Shown here piece after piece: positions 29,347 through 38,411 of a stretch of 64,000 nucleotides of DNA. Source of the DNA: Archangium lansingense. GTDB taxonomy: Bacteria > Myxococcota > Myxococcia > Myxococcales > Myxococcaceae. Below the pieces are notes generated by a model. It saw only the letters and a program-made list of their open reading frames with translations. It was not told the origin of the DNA and ran no database searches. Positions within the stretch are counted from its first letter, which is position 1. Each line of letters opens with the position of its first letter. The DNA lies in assembly GCF_026626635.1 (NCBI RefSeq), contig NZ_JAPNKA010000001.1:10772501-10836500 (forward strand), read 5' to 3'. The translations under genes and the position numbers were made by a program.

Positions 29347-30543
29347 TCAACCCCCGGCGAGCTGGGGAGTCTTCTCCTTCGCGAGTTTCTCCAGCAGTTC
29401 CACCGCCCTGGCCAGGCCCGGCAGCGCCCGAGCCTCCGCCTGGAAGCGCCGCGCGTTCTCCCGGTACGAGGGCGTGTGCAGCACGTCCCGCACCGCCTCG
29501 CGGATGCTCTCCGGCGTCATCTCGAGGGGAGGAACCACGCGTGCCACGCCCAGCTCCCTGCACCGTGCGGCGTTCATCGGCTGGTCCGCGGCAATCGGCA
29601 CGAGGACCAGGGGCAGCCCCTGGTCGAGCGCGGCCGTCGTGCTGTTGTAGCCCCCGTGCAGGATGGCCAGGTCCACCTTGGGGAAGAGCAGCGTCTGGGG
29701 AATGTAGCGCTCCACGTGCACGTGGGCCGGCTGTGGACCGAGCACCGCCGGATCCAGATCGCGCCCCACCGTCACCACCAGCTCCACGGGCTCCTCGCGG
29801 ACGCCCTGCACCAGCGTCCGCAACACGCCGACCACCTTGTTGAAGACGGTCCCCAGCGTCACGTAGACGACCGGCTTCCCCTTCGTACCGAGCTGCGCGG
29901 CCCACTCGGGCAGGCGCTCGTCACCGGACTGGTCGAAGATGGCCGGCTGGAAGTAGTGCGTCGTGGAGGGCAGCTTGCCCCCCAGGTAGTGCGGCGTGAC
30001 GAAGCACAGGTGCAGGTAGCGGTACAGCGACCGCAGCTCCGGGTCTGGCGGTAGCCCCACCGTGGCGCGCACCTCGTCGAGCCGGGTGATCACCACCGGG
30101 TTGTCGAAATCCTCGGGCAGGGCGGCACCGACCTGGACGGAGGCGCACGGGATGCCGAGGTGCTCGCTGGCGATGGCCGCGCCGAACTCCATCGAGTCAC
30201 GAACGAACAGGTCCGGGCGCCAGGTGGACGCCAGGGAGACCAGGTCGGGCACCATGTTCCGCGCGAAGCGGCCGACGAAGTTGTTGGCCATGTGCTCGAA
30301 CCGGGCCTCGCGCGACATCCGCATCGCGCTCTCCGCCATCTGTGCCATCGCGCCCGCGTCCTGCAGCTGCGGCCAATCGCCTCCGGCGGGGAAGAAGCGG
30401 AAGCCGCCGCTCTCGACGCTCTTGCGGAGATTCTCGGAGGTGGCGAAGGCGACCTCGTTGCCCGCCTGCTGGAGCGCCCGGGCAACGGGGACAAGGGGAT
30501 GGTAGTGGCCGGAGCCGGGAATCGCGGTGAAGAGGATGCGCAT
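29347..30543 (-). CDS. MGT-type glycosyltransferase (GT1 family)
   Basis: A 398-residue enzyme of the UGT/GT-B fold. The N-terminus MRILFTAIPGSGHYHPLVPV (glycine-rich acceptor loop with the catalytic His in GHYHP) and the donor-site block LAILHGGYNSTTAALDQGLP followed by DQPMNAARCRELGVA are diagnostic for macrolide-type glycosyltransferases. It should add a sugar from a nucleotide sugar to a small hydrophobic acceptor such as a polyketide or sterol. No biosynthetic cluster surrounds it, so the acceptor is unknown; it may detoxify a metabolite. The ATG at 30543 starts the conserved motif. It sits oppositely oriented between the kinase operon and the sigma-54 regulator gene. Confidence 0.9.
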   Translation of the reverse strand: MRILFTAIPGSGHYHPLVPVARALQQAGNEVAFATSENLRKSVESGGFRFFPAGGDWPQLQDAGAMAQMAESAMRMSREARFEHMANNFVGRFARNMVPDLVSLASTWRPDLFVRDSMEFGAAIASEHLGIPCASVQVGAALPEDFDNPVVITRLDEVRATVGLPPDPELRSLYRYLHLCFVTPHYLGGKLPSTTHYFQPAIFDQSGDERLPEWAAQLGTKGKPVVYVTLGTVFNKVVGVLRTLVQGVREEPVELVVTVGRDLDPAVLGPQPAHVHVERYIPQTLLFPKVDLAILHGGYNSTTAALDQGLPLVLVPIAADQPMNAARCRELGVARVVPPLEMTPESIREAVRDVLHTPSYRENARRFQAEARALPGLARAVELLEKLAKEKTPQLAGG

Positions 30544-30719
30544 GGTGAGGTGCCTGGGGTGAGAGTCGCGGCCGGATAACCTCTGCGCGCACCCGGTGCC
30601 ACCACGAATCAGCGCCACCCTCTCATGACGCACCTCGTCATCCCACCTGAGAGGTAGACAGGAGGCGGGGTCACGAGACTAGCCTGATGGTCAGGACTTC
30701 CGAGGGTTTCGAACAGCGC

Positions 30720-32087
30720 ATGAGCCGCATCCTGGTCATCGAGGACGAGCCCATCATCCGCACCGAGCTGAAGCGGCTGTTGACGCGCGCGGGGCACGAG
30801 GTGGCCGAAGCCGGCGCGGTGCACGAGGCCGAGGCTGGCTACGAGCTGGACGCGTTCGACCTCATCTTGAGCGACCTGCGCCTGCCAGGCTCGCCGGGCA
30901 CGGACGTCATCGCCAAGGCGCCGAGCGTGCCAGTGCTCATCATGACCAGCTACGCCACGGTGCGCTCGGCGGTGGAGGCGATGAAGCTAGGAGCGGTGGA
31001 CTACATCGCCAAGCCCTTCGACCACGACGAGCTGCTGCTTCAGGTGGAGCGAGTGCTGCGCGAGGGCCGGCTGACGCGCCAGAACGCCGCGCTCAAGCGC
31101 GAGGTGGAGCGCGTGTACGCGGTGGGCGGAATCGTGGGCCACTGCACGGCCATGCGTGACGTCTTCGAGCGCATCCGCAAGGTCGCGGCCTCGCCGGCCA
31201 CGGTGCTGGTGCTGGGCGAGTCGGGCACGGGCAAGGAGTTGGTGGCGCGCGCCATCCACGCGCAGAGCCCGCGGCGCGACGGTCCGCTGGTGGCCGTCAA
31301 CTGCGCCGCCATCCCCGACAGCTTGTTGGAGTCCGAGCTGTTCGGCCACGAGAAGGGTGCCTTCACCGGAGCGCAGGCGGCGCACGCAGGCCTGGTGGAG
31401 AGCGCGGATGGAGGCACGCTCTTCCTCGACGAGATTGGCGAGCTGCCCGCGCCCGCCCAGGCGCGCCTGCTGCGGATGCTGCAAGACGGAGAGGTGCGGC
31501 GGGTGGGCGCCACGCGCTCGCGCAAGGTGGACACGCGCATCATCGCCGCCACGCACCGGGACCTGCCCAGGCGCGTGCAGGAGGGCAGCTTCCGGCAGGA
31601 CCTCTACTTCCGCCTGCGCGTGGTGGAGATCAAGCTGCCGCCCCTGCGCGAGCGCGGTGAGGATGTGCCCGCGCTCGCCAGGCACCTGCTGGAGAAGGCG
31701 TGTCAGCGGCTCCACCAGCCGCCCGCGACGCTCTCGCCCGAGGCGCTCGTGGCCATCACCGCGCACCCTTGGCCCGGCAATGTGCGCGAGCTGGAGAACG
31801 CCATCGAGCGCGCCGTCATCCTCGCCGACAGGCCGGTCATCACCCCCGGACTGCTCGCGCTGGAGCCCGGCGGCAATGGCGCCTTCGAAACGCCCGAGCT
31901 GCCCGAGCCGGGGCTCGGAATCGAGGGCAGCGCTTCACCGGACTCGCTGGAGGAGTACTTCCGCCGCTTCGTGCTGGAGCACCAGGACAAGCTGGGCGAG
32001 ACGGAGCTGGCACGCCGGCTGGGCATCAGCCGCAAGGCGTTGTGGGAGCGGCGTCAGCGGCTCGGCATTCCTCGCACCCGCGCCTGA
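30720..32087 (+). CDS. NtrC-family sigma-54 response regulator
   Basis: A 455-residue activator. The receiver domain (1-120) has the acidic pair EDE (8-10), phosphoacceptor Asp 52 in LILSDLRLPG, and Lys in AVDYIAKPFD. The AAA+ domain (about 135-365) shows Walker A GESGTGKE, the sigma-54 contact loop GAFTGA, Walker B GGTLFLDEIGE and arginine fingers in FRQDLYFRLRV. The C-terminus is a Fis-type helix-turn-helix (ETELARRLGISRKALWERRQ). With the upstream CbrA-like sensor it probably forms a two-component pair, though the glycosyltransferase lies between. The ATG at 30720 was chosen because it starts the receiver strand; an upstream ATG at 30687 adds 11 non-conserved residues. Confidence 0.92.
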   Translation: MSRILVIEDEPIIRTELKRLLTRAGHEVAEAGAVHEAEAGYELDAFDLILSDLRLPGSPGTDVIAKAPSVPVLIMTSYATVRSAVEAMKLGAVDYIAKPFDHDELLLQVERVLREGRLTRQNAALKREVERVYAVGGIVGHCTAMRDVFERIRKVAASPATVLVLGESGTGKELVARAIHAQSPRRDGPLVAVNCAAIPDSLLESELFGHEKGAFTGAQAAHAGLVESADGGTLFLDEIGELPAPAQARLLRMLQDGEVRRVGATRSRKVDTRIIAATHRDLPRRVQEGSFRQDLYFRLRVVEIKLPPLRERGEDVPALARHLLEKACQRLHQPPATLSPEALVAITAHPWPGNVRELENAIERAVILADRPVITPGLLALEPGGNGAFETPELPEPGLGIEGSASPDSLEEYFRRFVLEHQDKLGETELARRLGISRKALWERRQRLGIPRTRA

Positions 32088-32202
32088 GCCGACTCCGAGC
32101 ACCAGTCCCAGGACCCATCCGCGAGATGACGCAAGTGGCGCTCTCGTCGAATTACGCTAAGACATGAAGTGGACCAGCAGGGGCTCCACTAGGGGGATGT
32201 TG

Positions 32203-35200
32203 ATGCCGCAGCAGCGTGAGCGAACGAAACTGCAGCCTCGCAGTGAAGCAGGCCCCATCAGAGAGAGGAAGCAACTCACTGCGGAGCAGGACTCCGCCGG
32301 TGATCAGGCCTCGGCACTCCTTCGCGCGATAGCCAAAGCAAGCCCACTAACGCGGCGCCCCATTCCGGAGGCACGCCGCTTCCTGCCCGTCATCGATGAA
32401 GTGCGGACCAATCACATCATCCTGCTCGATGGAAAACGTGGTTCGGGCAAATCCGCGCTCCTGCTCACCTTGCTGATGGGGTATTCCGAGACACTGCTGA
32501 ATGGACAGCCGCTCCCGGGGTTTGAAGATTGGTTCGATCCCGCGGACCGGATTGTGCCGGTGGGGCACGTGGACCTTCAGCCCCAGCCCGCCTCCACGAA
32601 CCTCCTGCTCCTGCTGATGGCGAGCCTGGAGCGGGTGGTCCACACGCTCTGGCCACAACGCGAGCGAGGTAAGCCCGGGGCCCAGCCGTGGCACATCCCC
32701 GCGCCGGACGAGCCCACCTCTCTGAGGTACTGGCGTAACTTCGTTCGTGTCGCCGCGAGCAGCGGGGGCGGCAACGTTCAGGATCGCAAGAAGGTGCTCG
32801 ACCCCGAGGCATTCGCCCTCGAGCAAGCGAAGGAGGACTTCCGGCGGCTCGACCTGCAGACGGTGTTCCGTGAATTCATGGATGCATTGACGCAGGACTA
32901 CCTCAATCTCACCCATCAGAGCTCCGGCCCCCAGCCATTGTTCCTACTCGCCATCGACGATGCCGATATGAACCCGTGGCTTTCCGCAGGGTTGTTGGAG
33001 GTGATCCGCAAGCTGTACCACCCGCGGCTTGCATTCCTCCTCACGGGTGACAGCTCGCTCTTCGTTGAGATGCTGAAGCAGGAACTGGCCCGGGACGTGC
33101 GACGGGACTCACAGCCGCTGACGGACGACGAGAAGGCGCGCTACGAAACACTGGCACTGGAGATCTACGCGAAGGTGATTCCGCAGGGGCACAGGTGCAT
33201 GTTGCCTGCCCTGCCGGAAGAGGAGCGTCTCTCCGCACTCCCGGAGCTCGAGAAGTTCCTGAGGACCATCCCCATCCAGCCGCGCAGGGGGGTCGCTGAC
33301 AAGCAACCGCTGTCACTCCGCGATTATCTTCAGTACGGCTCGCAGGTACGGGAAGCGATGCCCGAACGGCTCAGGACTTTATGGGATCTCTACGGTGAAC
33401 TCGCACTCGCCGACACGCGGGCAAAGCAGACAGGTGCTGAGGACGCCCGGGCTGCTACGGCAATCGAAACATTCTGGCATTCCGTGTTACGCGACGTTCA
33501 CGGGAATTCCGAACTGGAGAGAAACCTCCGTGAGGTGATTCATCGCTCGCGGTCGAAGCCATGGCAGCTACGAATAGAGGAAGGTCTCATCGCCACACCA
33601 TCCCTGCGAAGCTGGACCACGTACCCGGTCGGCAATGGATGGCGACTGGTGACTGAAACGCCCGAGAAATTCCGCTTGGCACTGCGGGGAAAGGAGTTGG
33701 ATCCTCAGACGACAGCTGCCATCATCCTGGCGACTGATTTCGCCGCAGACGATATTCGCGGTGCATTTGGCGCGCGTTCACCCGCGATTCTGGGTTTACG
33801 TATCCCAGTATTTGCCCATGGCATTGGCTCCCTGGCACAGGGAGTCCAGATCGTAGCGCCCTGGCTCATTCCTGAGTGGGCCTCGTTCGAGGATCTTTAC
33901 GAGCTGAAGGAAAGCTGGGAACTCGGCCTGATATTCACGGACGAAAGGCCGACAATCCCTGATTACCTTGCACGCCACTTCCTGTCCTCCGTACTCAGCG
34001 TGGGAAAGCGTCCACGCTTTGCCACAAAATCGGCGCTGGAGGCGAATCACGTAGCGGAAGCAACTTCGAAGTCCGAGCAGGACTACGTGCTGCTCGATTG
34101 GGCTCCCTTGGCTGAGAAATTGGTTGCGCTTACGCGTAGGCCGAATGACTCACCACGACTGTCCTCGATGTCAGAATGGGCCATCTCGAGAGCAGGGCTG
34201 CTCGCGGCGCCCGAGTCAGGACTCCCACCGAAGGTCGCCAATGAGTTTCTGCGAGTTCTGCGCACTGCCTTCGGCAAGAACTGGGAGCAGGTAAGAAGGG
34301 AACTTCGGAAGACGCGTCGTGCACGCCTTGCACTGAACCCGCTACAGGAAGACATCCCCACAGACAAGAACACCTCGATTCAGCAAATCGACGAGCTGTT
34401 TCCTGAGCATGAATTCGGAAATGTGGTCGAGCAGCGCTCCTCGCAACGTGCAACGGACCACATGCTGGGAGAATTCCGGAATGCACTCAATAGTGTTCGG
34501 ATTCGCTGGCTACGCTCGATCACCGGAGAATCTGGCTCCGCATCATTACTGACCTATCTCACTCCTTACCGACTGAACTTGTTGGAGGATGTACCTCCTT
34601 CATTCTTCAGCCCGGCCACGGAAATCCTGCTCCGGCATCAGAATATCTCGGGCGAAGCCACACCAGCCCTGATGGCACTCTGGCGTTTTGCATGTGATTG
34701 GAGTGGTGTCGACGAGCACGTGCGCAATGCGGTCCGGGAAGAACGCGGGACGTTGGTCATCGATCAGCGATTCCTGAACGGAATTTCTGGGGAGGAGCGG
34801 CTGGTCGCAACCTACATGGTGGGCACCGACCAAACCGCGCAGCGGGTGCGGCTGTGGGCGACAGAAGAGTTCCAGACCGAAATGAGCACACTCCAGGTGT
34901 GGGCAGCCCGGAGCAGGTTGGAAGAGCTGACCCCACTGCTCGAGGTGCTCCTCCGGATGGTGCATGACTACAGCATGGACCAGCAGGGCAGGAGCAACCC
35001 GATGCTCTTCGCCTCCACCAAGCGCATGGCTTGGCCGGGTACGAAGTTCCATTACATGAACCATGACTATTTCCCTTGGATGATTCCGGGCTGGCAGACC
35101 TTGCTGGAGAAGGAGCTGCTCGAACTCGCCTGGAACGAGCGGGTGGCGGATGTGAAGAACGCCAATCCCTCCGGGGCTCGCGGAGAGGGTGGTCAGTATG

Positions 35201-35679
35201 TGGACGCACTGGCCTACTGGCTCCTTCGCTCCAACCAACTGCTCTTCAGGAGGGGGAACCTCGAGAGGGAGCTGAACATGGCACTCACCCCCTACGACTG
35301 GGAACAGGTGATAAAGCCATACTTCCAAAAGCAGGGTGAACCCCACCAATCTCGGGATTCGGTGTTCAACGCATGGATCGAGGAGCTGCCTTTGATGGCG
35401 GCCCCCGAGTATGGGCTCTCCCAAGTAGCGGCGGAGGCGCTCCTGAACTCTGTCATCGAATCAACGCTCGCCAAGGAAATTGATTTGCCCGGCTATTGGC
35501 ACCAGCGGCGTGAAAAGCGGCTGGTGCAGGCGGGGGTTCCAGAGGCCAGGGTCAAGGACTTCCTGCGCAGCATGGACGATGAGCGGAAGGACCACCCGTG
35601 GGTCTCGCTGATGGGAAAGCCACGCCCCCCTCGTTCCGGCCCAGCTGGTGGCAGCCGGAAGAAGCCACCGCAGAGCTAG
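32203..35679 (+). CDS. rdrA: RADAR defence ATPase RdrA
   Basis: A 1158-residue protein. Numbered from the ATG at 32164, Walker A is GKRGSGKS (90-97), Walker B is LFLLAIDDAD (259-268) and the following FLLTGDSS (291-298) is a sensor strand, so the N-terminal 350 residues are an AAA+/KAP-like P-loop module. The remaining 800 residues are helical, with no motif I can name. The family call rests on the layout: a long P-loop ATPase immediately followed by a divergent adenosine deaminase, as in RADAR systems, where RdrA forms rings that bind the RdrB shell and phage infection triggers nucleotide or RNA deamination. The ATG at 32203 was chosen because AGGGGG ends six bases upstream; 32164 and 32197 are alternatives. 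Its base composition is visibly more A/T-rich than its neighbours. Confidence 0.85.
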   Translation: MPQQRERTKLQPRSEAGPIRERKQLTAEQDSAGDQASALLRAIAKASPLTRRPIPEARRFLPVIDEVRTNHIILLDGKRGSGKSALLLTLLMGYSETLLNGQPLPGFEDWFDPADRIVPVGHVDLQPQPASTNLLLLLMASLERVVHTLWPQRERGKPGAQPWHIPAPDEPTSLRYWRNFVRVAASSGGGNVQDRKKVLDPEAFALEQAKEDFRRLDLQTVFREFMDALTQDYLNLTHQSSGPQPLFLLAIDDADMNPWLSAGLLEVIRKLYHPRLAFLLTGDSSLFVEMLKQELARDVRRDSQPLTDDEKARYETLALEIYAKVIPQGHRCMLPALPEEERLSALPELEKFLRTIPIQPRRGVADKQPLSLRDYLQYGSQVREAMPERLRTLWDLYGELALADTRAKQTGAEDARAATAIETFWHSVLRDVHGNSELERNLREVIHRSRSKPWQLRIEEGLIATPSLRSWTTYPVGNGWRLVTETPEKFRLALRGKELDPQTTAAIILATDFAADDIRGAFGARSPAILGLRIPVFAHGIGSLAQGVQIVAPWLIPEWASFEDLYELKESWELGLIFTDERPTIPDYLARHFLSSVLSVGKRPRFATKSALEANHVAEATSKSEQDYVLLDWAPLAEKLVALTRRPNDSPRLSSMSEWAISRAGLLAAPESGLPPKVANEFLRVLRTAFGKNWEQVRRELRKTRRARLALNPLQEDIPTDKNTSIQQIDELFPEHEFGNVVEQRSSQRATDHMLGEFRNALNSVRIRWLRSITGESGSASLLTYLTPYRLNLLEDVPPSFFSPATEILLRHQNISGEATPALMALWRFACDWSGVDEHVRNAVREERGTLVIDQRFLNGISGEERLVATYMVGTDQTAQRVRLWATEEFQTEMSTLQVWAARSRLEELTPLLEVLLRMVHDYSMDQQGRSNPMLFASTKRMAWPGTKFHYMNHDYFPWMIPGWQTLLEKELLELAWNERVADVKNANPSGARGEGGQYVDALAYWLLRSNQLLFRRGNLERELNMALTPYDWEQVIKPYFQKQGEPHQSRDSVFNAWIEELPLMAAPEYGLSQVAAEALLNSVIESTLAKEIDLPGYWHQRREKRLVQAGVPEARVKDFLRSMDDERKDHPWVSLMGKPRPPRSGPAGGSRKKPPQS

Positions 35680-35700
35680 ACTCCTCCAGGGCCCCCGCGC

Positions 35701-38352
35701 ATGTCCCAGGTTCCGCACGGCAGATTGCTCGCAGAGATCGAGGCCTGGCCACTCGGCTCGGTGCTTGCCTATGAGCAACGCACGACACAGTTGGTCCGCA
35801 CGGACATGGCCATCCTGAACCCGGCCACCGCGCGGCTCGCCGCGGGGCTGGACGAACACCTGCGCATACGCGCGAGCGGAATGAGCCTGGCCAACCTCTC
35901 GGTGCTCAGGGACAGTGCCTGGTTCCTGATGGCCGATGACTCGGTCACGGGTCCATGCACTGTCACACTCGCGCGGTACCTGGTTCAACGCGCGGAGCTG
36001 TATCTCGAGCGGGGTGGTATCCGCACCGTCCTCAACACCGATGCGTCCGAGCCAGGCAGGGGCACCGCCGAACGTGCCGCCCACTGGCGTTGGCTGTCCT
36101 TGCGGCTGCCGTGCGACCTGCTCGTCTCCGCGTTGTACGCCCCCAACTCGGCGCGACCTCCCACGGACCACGTCTCGATTGCGACGGAGCACCTTCGGCG
36201 CGTGCTGAAGGATCAGCCCGTGGCGGACAGCCACCTGCACGTCGGTGCGGCCTTCGGCTTCCCGGTTCTCTGGAGCACTTGGATGGTCTGGCTGGCCCGC
36301 AACGGTCCGATACCGTCAGACCTCTCCGACGAGCATGTCCCGTTTGGCACAGGCGAGGCCTTCCGGGGGAAGCTGCTGGCAGCCGCCCTCTGCCGTCTCT
36401 TCCTCGCCTCCTTCCTCCGTGCTCGCGAGGTAGGCGCCACCACGGAAGACTTCGGCGCCTTTTCGTATTCGGGGCTGCGGCGGATCTGCGAGCGGCTCGA
36501 CTGGCCGGAAGGCGAGAAGCTGGCATTGCAGGTGTGCCACCAGGCCCTCGCGGATGTTGCGGGGACCGCTCCGGGCCCCGCGTTCGCGAACGCGCAGCTG
36601 CTCTATTCGCAGCTCTGCGACGAGTCAGGAAGGATGGAGTTGCGGGAGTACGATGACCTCTTCCGCGCAGATCCCCTCGACAGCTGGCTTCAACCCCAAC
36701 GGGACGGAGCATGCTGCGAGACACTCTTCGCGTCGCGCGCGCTCCGGTATCTCCTCCAGGAAGGCTCCACGGATGCGGGGTTCGCCGAGATCTTCTGGCA
36801 GTACCAGCGCATCCGCTGCCTCGCGCACAGCTATCTCGTCCAGGAACCCGGCACCTCTGGCCTGGACTGGTTCCGGCGCTTCTACGATCGGATCTCCGCA
36901 TTGCGCGGGCCGCTAGACGGGCAGAAGTACGTGGCGGCCTTGCAGCACCAGTCCGTGGACCTGACGCTCGGAGCGCTGGAGGTACGCACCGCGCCCCCTT
37001 CGGATTGGACGGAAATCCGCGATGAAGTCCGGCGGCTGGCCTCGGCGGGAGAGCAGCGGAGGCCCACTCCGGGGACGGACGGCAAGAGACCCGAGCTGGG
37101 CCTCGTCTTCCACTTCATCAAGAGGAAGCAGGCGCGCGGAACGAATCAGCTCTACGCGGACCCCAGCCAGGATCCCACCGGGTATCGCCATGGCTCATGG
37201 TTCTCCGATCGCAGGCGTGAGGTGCTCGCACTCCAGGAGGCACTCGAGAACCACCCGGAGCTGCTACTGCTGATCCGGGGCATGGACGTCGCGAGCTCCG
37301 AGTTGGCCGTCCCCACGTGGGCGACGGTGGAGCTGCTCGCCTCGGTTCGCCAGGCCTCGGTCACCGCCTCGGAAGCACTGCGCCAGCTCAGACCCAGCTG
37401 GAACGTGCCTCCGATGCGGTTGACCTGCCATGTTGGGGAGGAGTTCTCCCGGCTCGTCGAAGGCGTGCGCCGGGTCCACGAGTTGTATGAGGCCGGCCTT
37501 CTGCGGAACGGAGACCGCATCGGGCATGGACTGGCCCTGGGAATCGTCCCGCGACTCTGGGCGGACTCGGCCACCCTCGTCGTGCAGACCGCCGAGGATC
37601 GCCTGGATGATCTGCTCTGGGAGCTGGATCGCTACGGGAGTGGGAATGTCCCGGCCCATCCAGGCCGGGTGGAGCGGGTTCGCGCGGAAGCGGATCGACT
37701 GGCATGGCGCATCTATGGTGACGCCAACTCGAATCTGACCGCTCTGTCATTCGCTCGCCGCAGACGGCATCAGCCTAACGAGCTCCTGCTGCGGGGCTTC
37801 CCAGATGGACCTACACTCAGAGAGGACCCGCTCCCGCTGTCCTTGTACCTCACGGACTCCAATGTGTTCCGCCGAGGGCAGCAACCCGTGGAGGTACGGG
37901 TCGATGATGCCGAGGTCCGCTTCCTCGAGGATGTGCAGCGCTGGCTCCGAAGTGAACTGGCCAGGCTCGAAATCACGGTGGAGACCAACCCGTCCAGCAA
38001 TCTCCTTATTGGAGATCTCCTCGGCGTAGAGGAGCACCCGGTCTTCCAACTCGCGGAGCGATGGCTGATGCCTGGCGGTGCCGCAGCGGAGACCGGAGCC
38101 GGCGGGGGTGACCATTCGGAGCTGCTGGTCTCCATCAACTCGGACGACCCGATCACCTTCGCCACGCGGCTGGCTGACGAATACACGTATCTCTATTTCG
38201 CGCTGCTCCGGCGTCGTGTTCCTTCCGCACGGGCACTCGGCTGGATGGACGAACTGCGCGCCCGCGGCATGCGTGCGCGTTTCACGGCGGAGGCCAGCGC
38301 GGACCAGTCGGCGCTCCAGCTTATACTATCCACCACGTCTCCAGTCGGGTAG
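35701..38352 (+). CDS. rdrB: RADAR defence adenosine deaminase RdrB
   Basis: An 883-residue deaminase, far longer than housekeeping adenosine deaminases (about 330-350). All metal and catalytic elements are present but widely spread: ADSHLHVG with the zinc HxH (178, 180), CHVGEEF (zinc His 577, proton-shuttle Glu 580), RIGHGLALG (His 609), NPSSNLLIG (763-771) and SINSDDPITF with the catalytic Asp pair (815-816). The long inserts between them (about 185-570) are characteristic of RdrB, which assembles into a large shell and deaminates adenosine in RNA or (d)ATP. The gene starts 21 bp after rdrA and should be co-transcribed. AMP deaminase is excluded by the neighbour and the insert pattern. Confidence 0.88.
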   Translation: MSQVPHGRLLAEIEAWPLGSVLAYEQRTTQLVRTDMAILNPATARLAAGLDEHLRIRASGMSLANLSVLRDSAWFLMADDSVTGPCTVTLARYLVQRAELYLERGGIRTVLNTDASEPGRGTAERAAHWRWLSLRLPCDLLVSALYAPNSARPPTDHVSIATEHLRRVLKDQPVADSHLHVGAAFGFPVLWSTWMVWLARNGPIPSDLSDEHVPFGTGEAFRGKLLAAALCRLFLASFLRAREVGATTEDFGAFSYSGLRRICERLDWPEGEKLALQVCHQALADVAGTAPGPAFANAQLLYSQLCDESGRMELREYDDLFRADPLDSWLQPQRDGACCETLFASRALRYLLQEGSTDAGFAEIFWQYQRIRCLAHSYLVQEPGTSGLDWFRRFYDRISALRGPLDGQKYVAALQHQSVDLTLGALEVRTAPPSDWTEIRDEVRRLASAGEQRRPTPGTDGKRPELGLVFHFIKRKQARGTNQLYADPSQDPTGYRHGSWFSDRRREVLALQEALENHPELLLLIRGMDVASSELAVPTWATVELLASVRQASVTASEALRQLRPSWNVPPMRLTCHVGEEFSRLVEGVRRVHELYEAGLLRNGDRIGHGLALGIVPRLWADSATLVVQTAEDRLDDLLWELDRYGSGNVPAHPGRVERVRAEADRLAWRIYGDANSNLTALSFARRRRHQPNELLLRGFPDGPTLREDPLPLSLYLTDSNVFRRGQQPVEVRVDDAEVRFLEDVQRWLRSELARLEITVETNPSSNLLIGDLLGVEEHPVFQLAERWLMPGGAAAETGAGGGDHSELLVSINSDDPITFATRLADEYTYLYFALLRRRVPSARALGWMDELRARGMRARFTAEASADQSALQLILSTTSPVG

Positions 38353-38411
38353 TAGAGTGCGACTCTGGAAGTGAGTAGGGGTAAAAGGGACATCAGGAGG
38401 AATCGGCGCGC

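Noticed and set aside
29347..30543. Secondary-metabolite gene cluster around the glycosyltransferase
   Set aside because: No polyketide, peptide or deoxysugar genes are nearby; the enzyme stands alone.
35701..38352. Housekeeping AMP or adenosine deaminase
   Set aside because: Far too long, with a 390-residue insert between HxH and HVGEE, and directly behind a P-loop ATPase as in RADAR.
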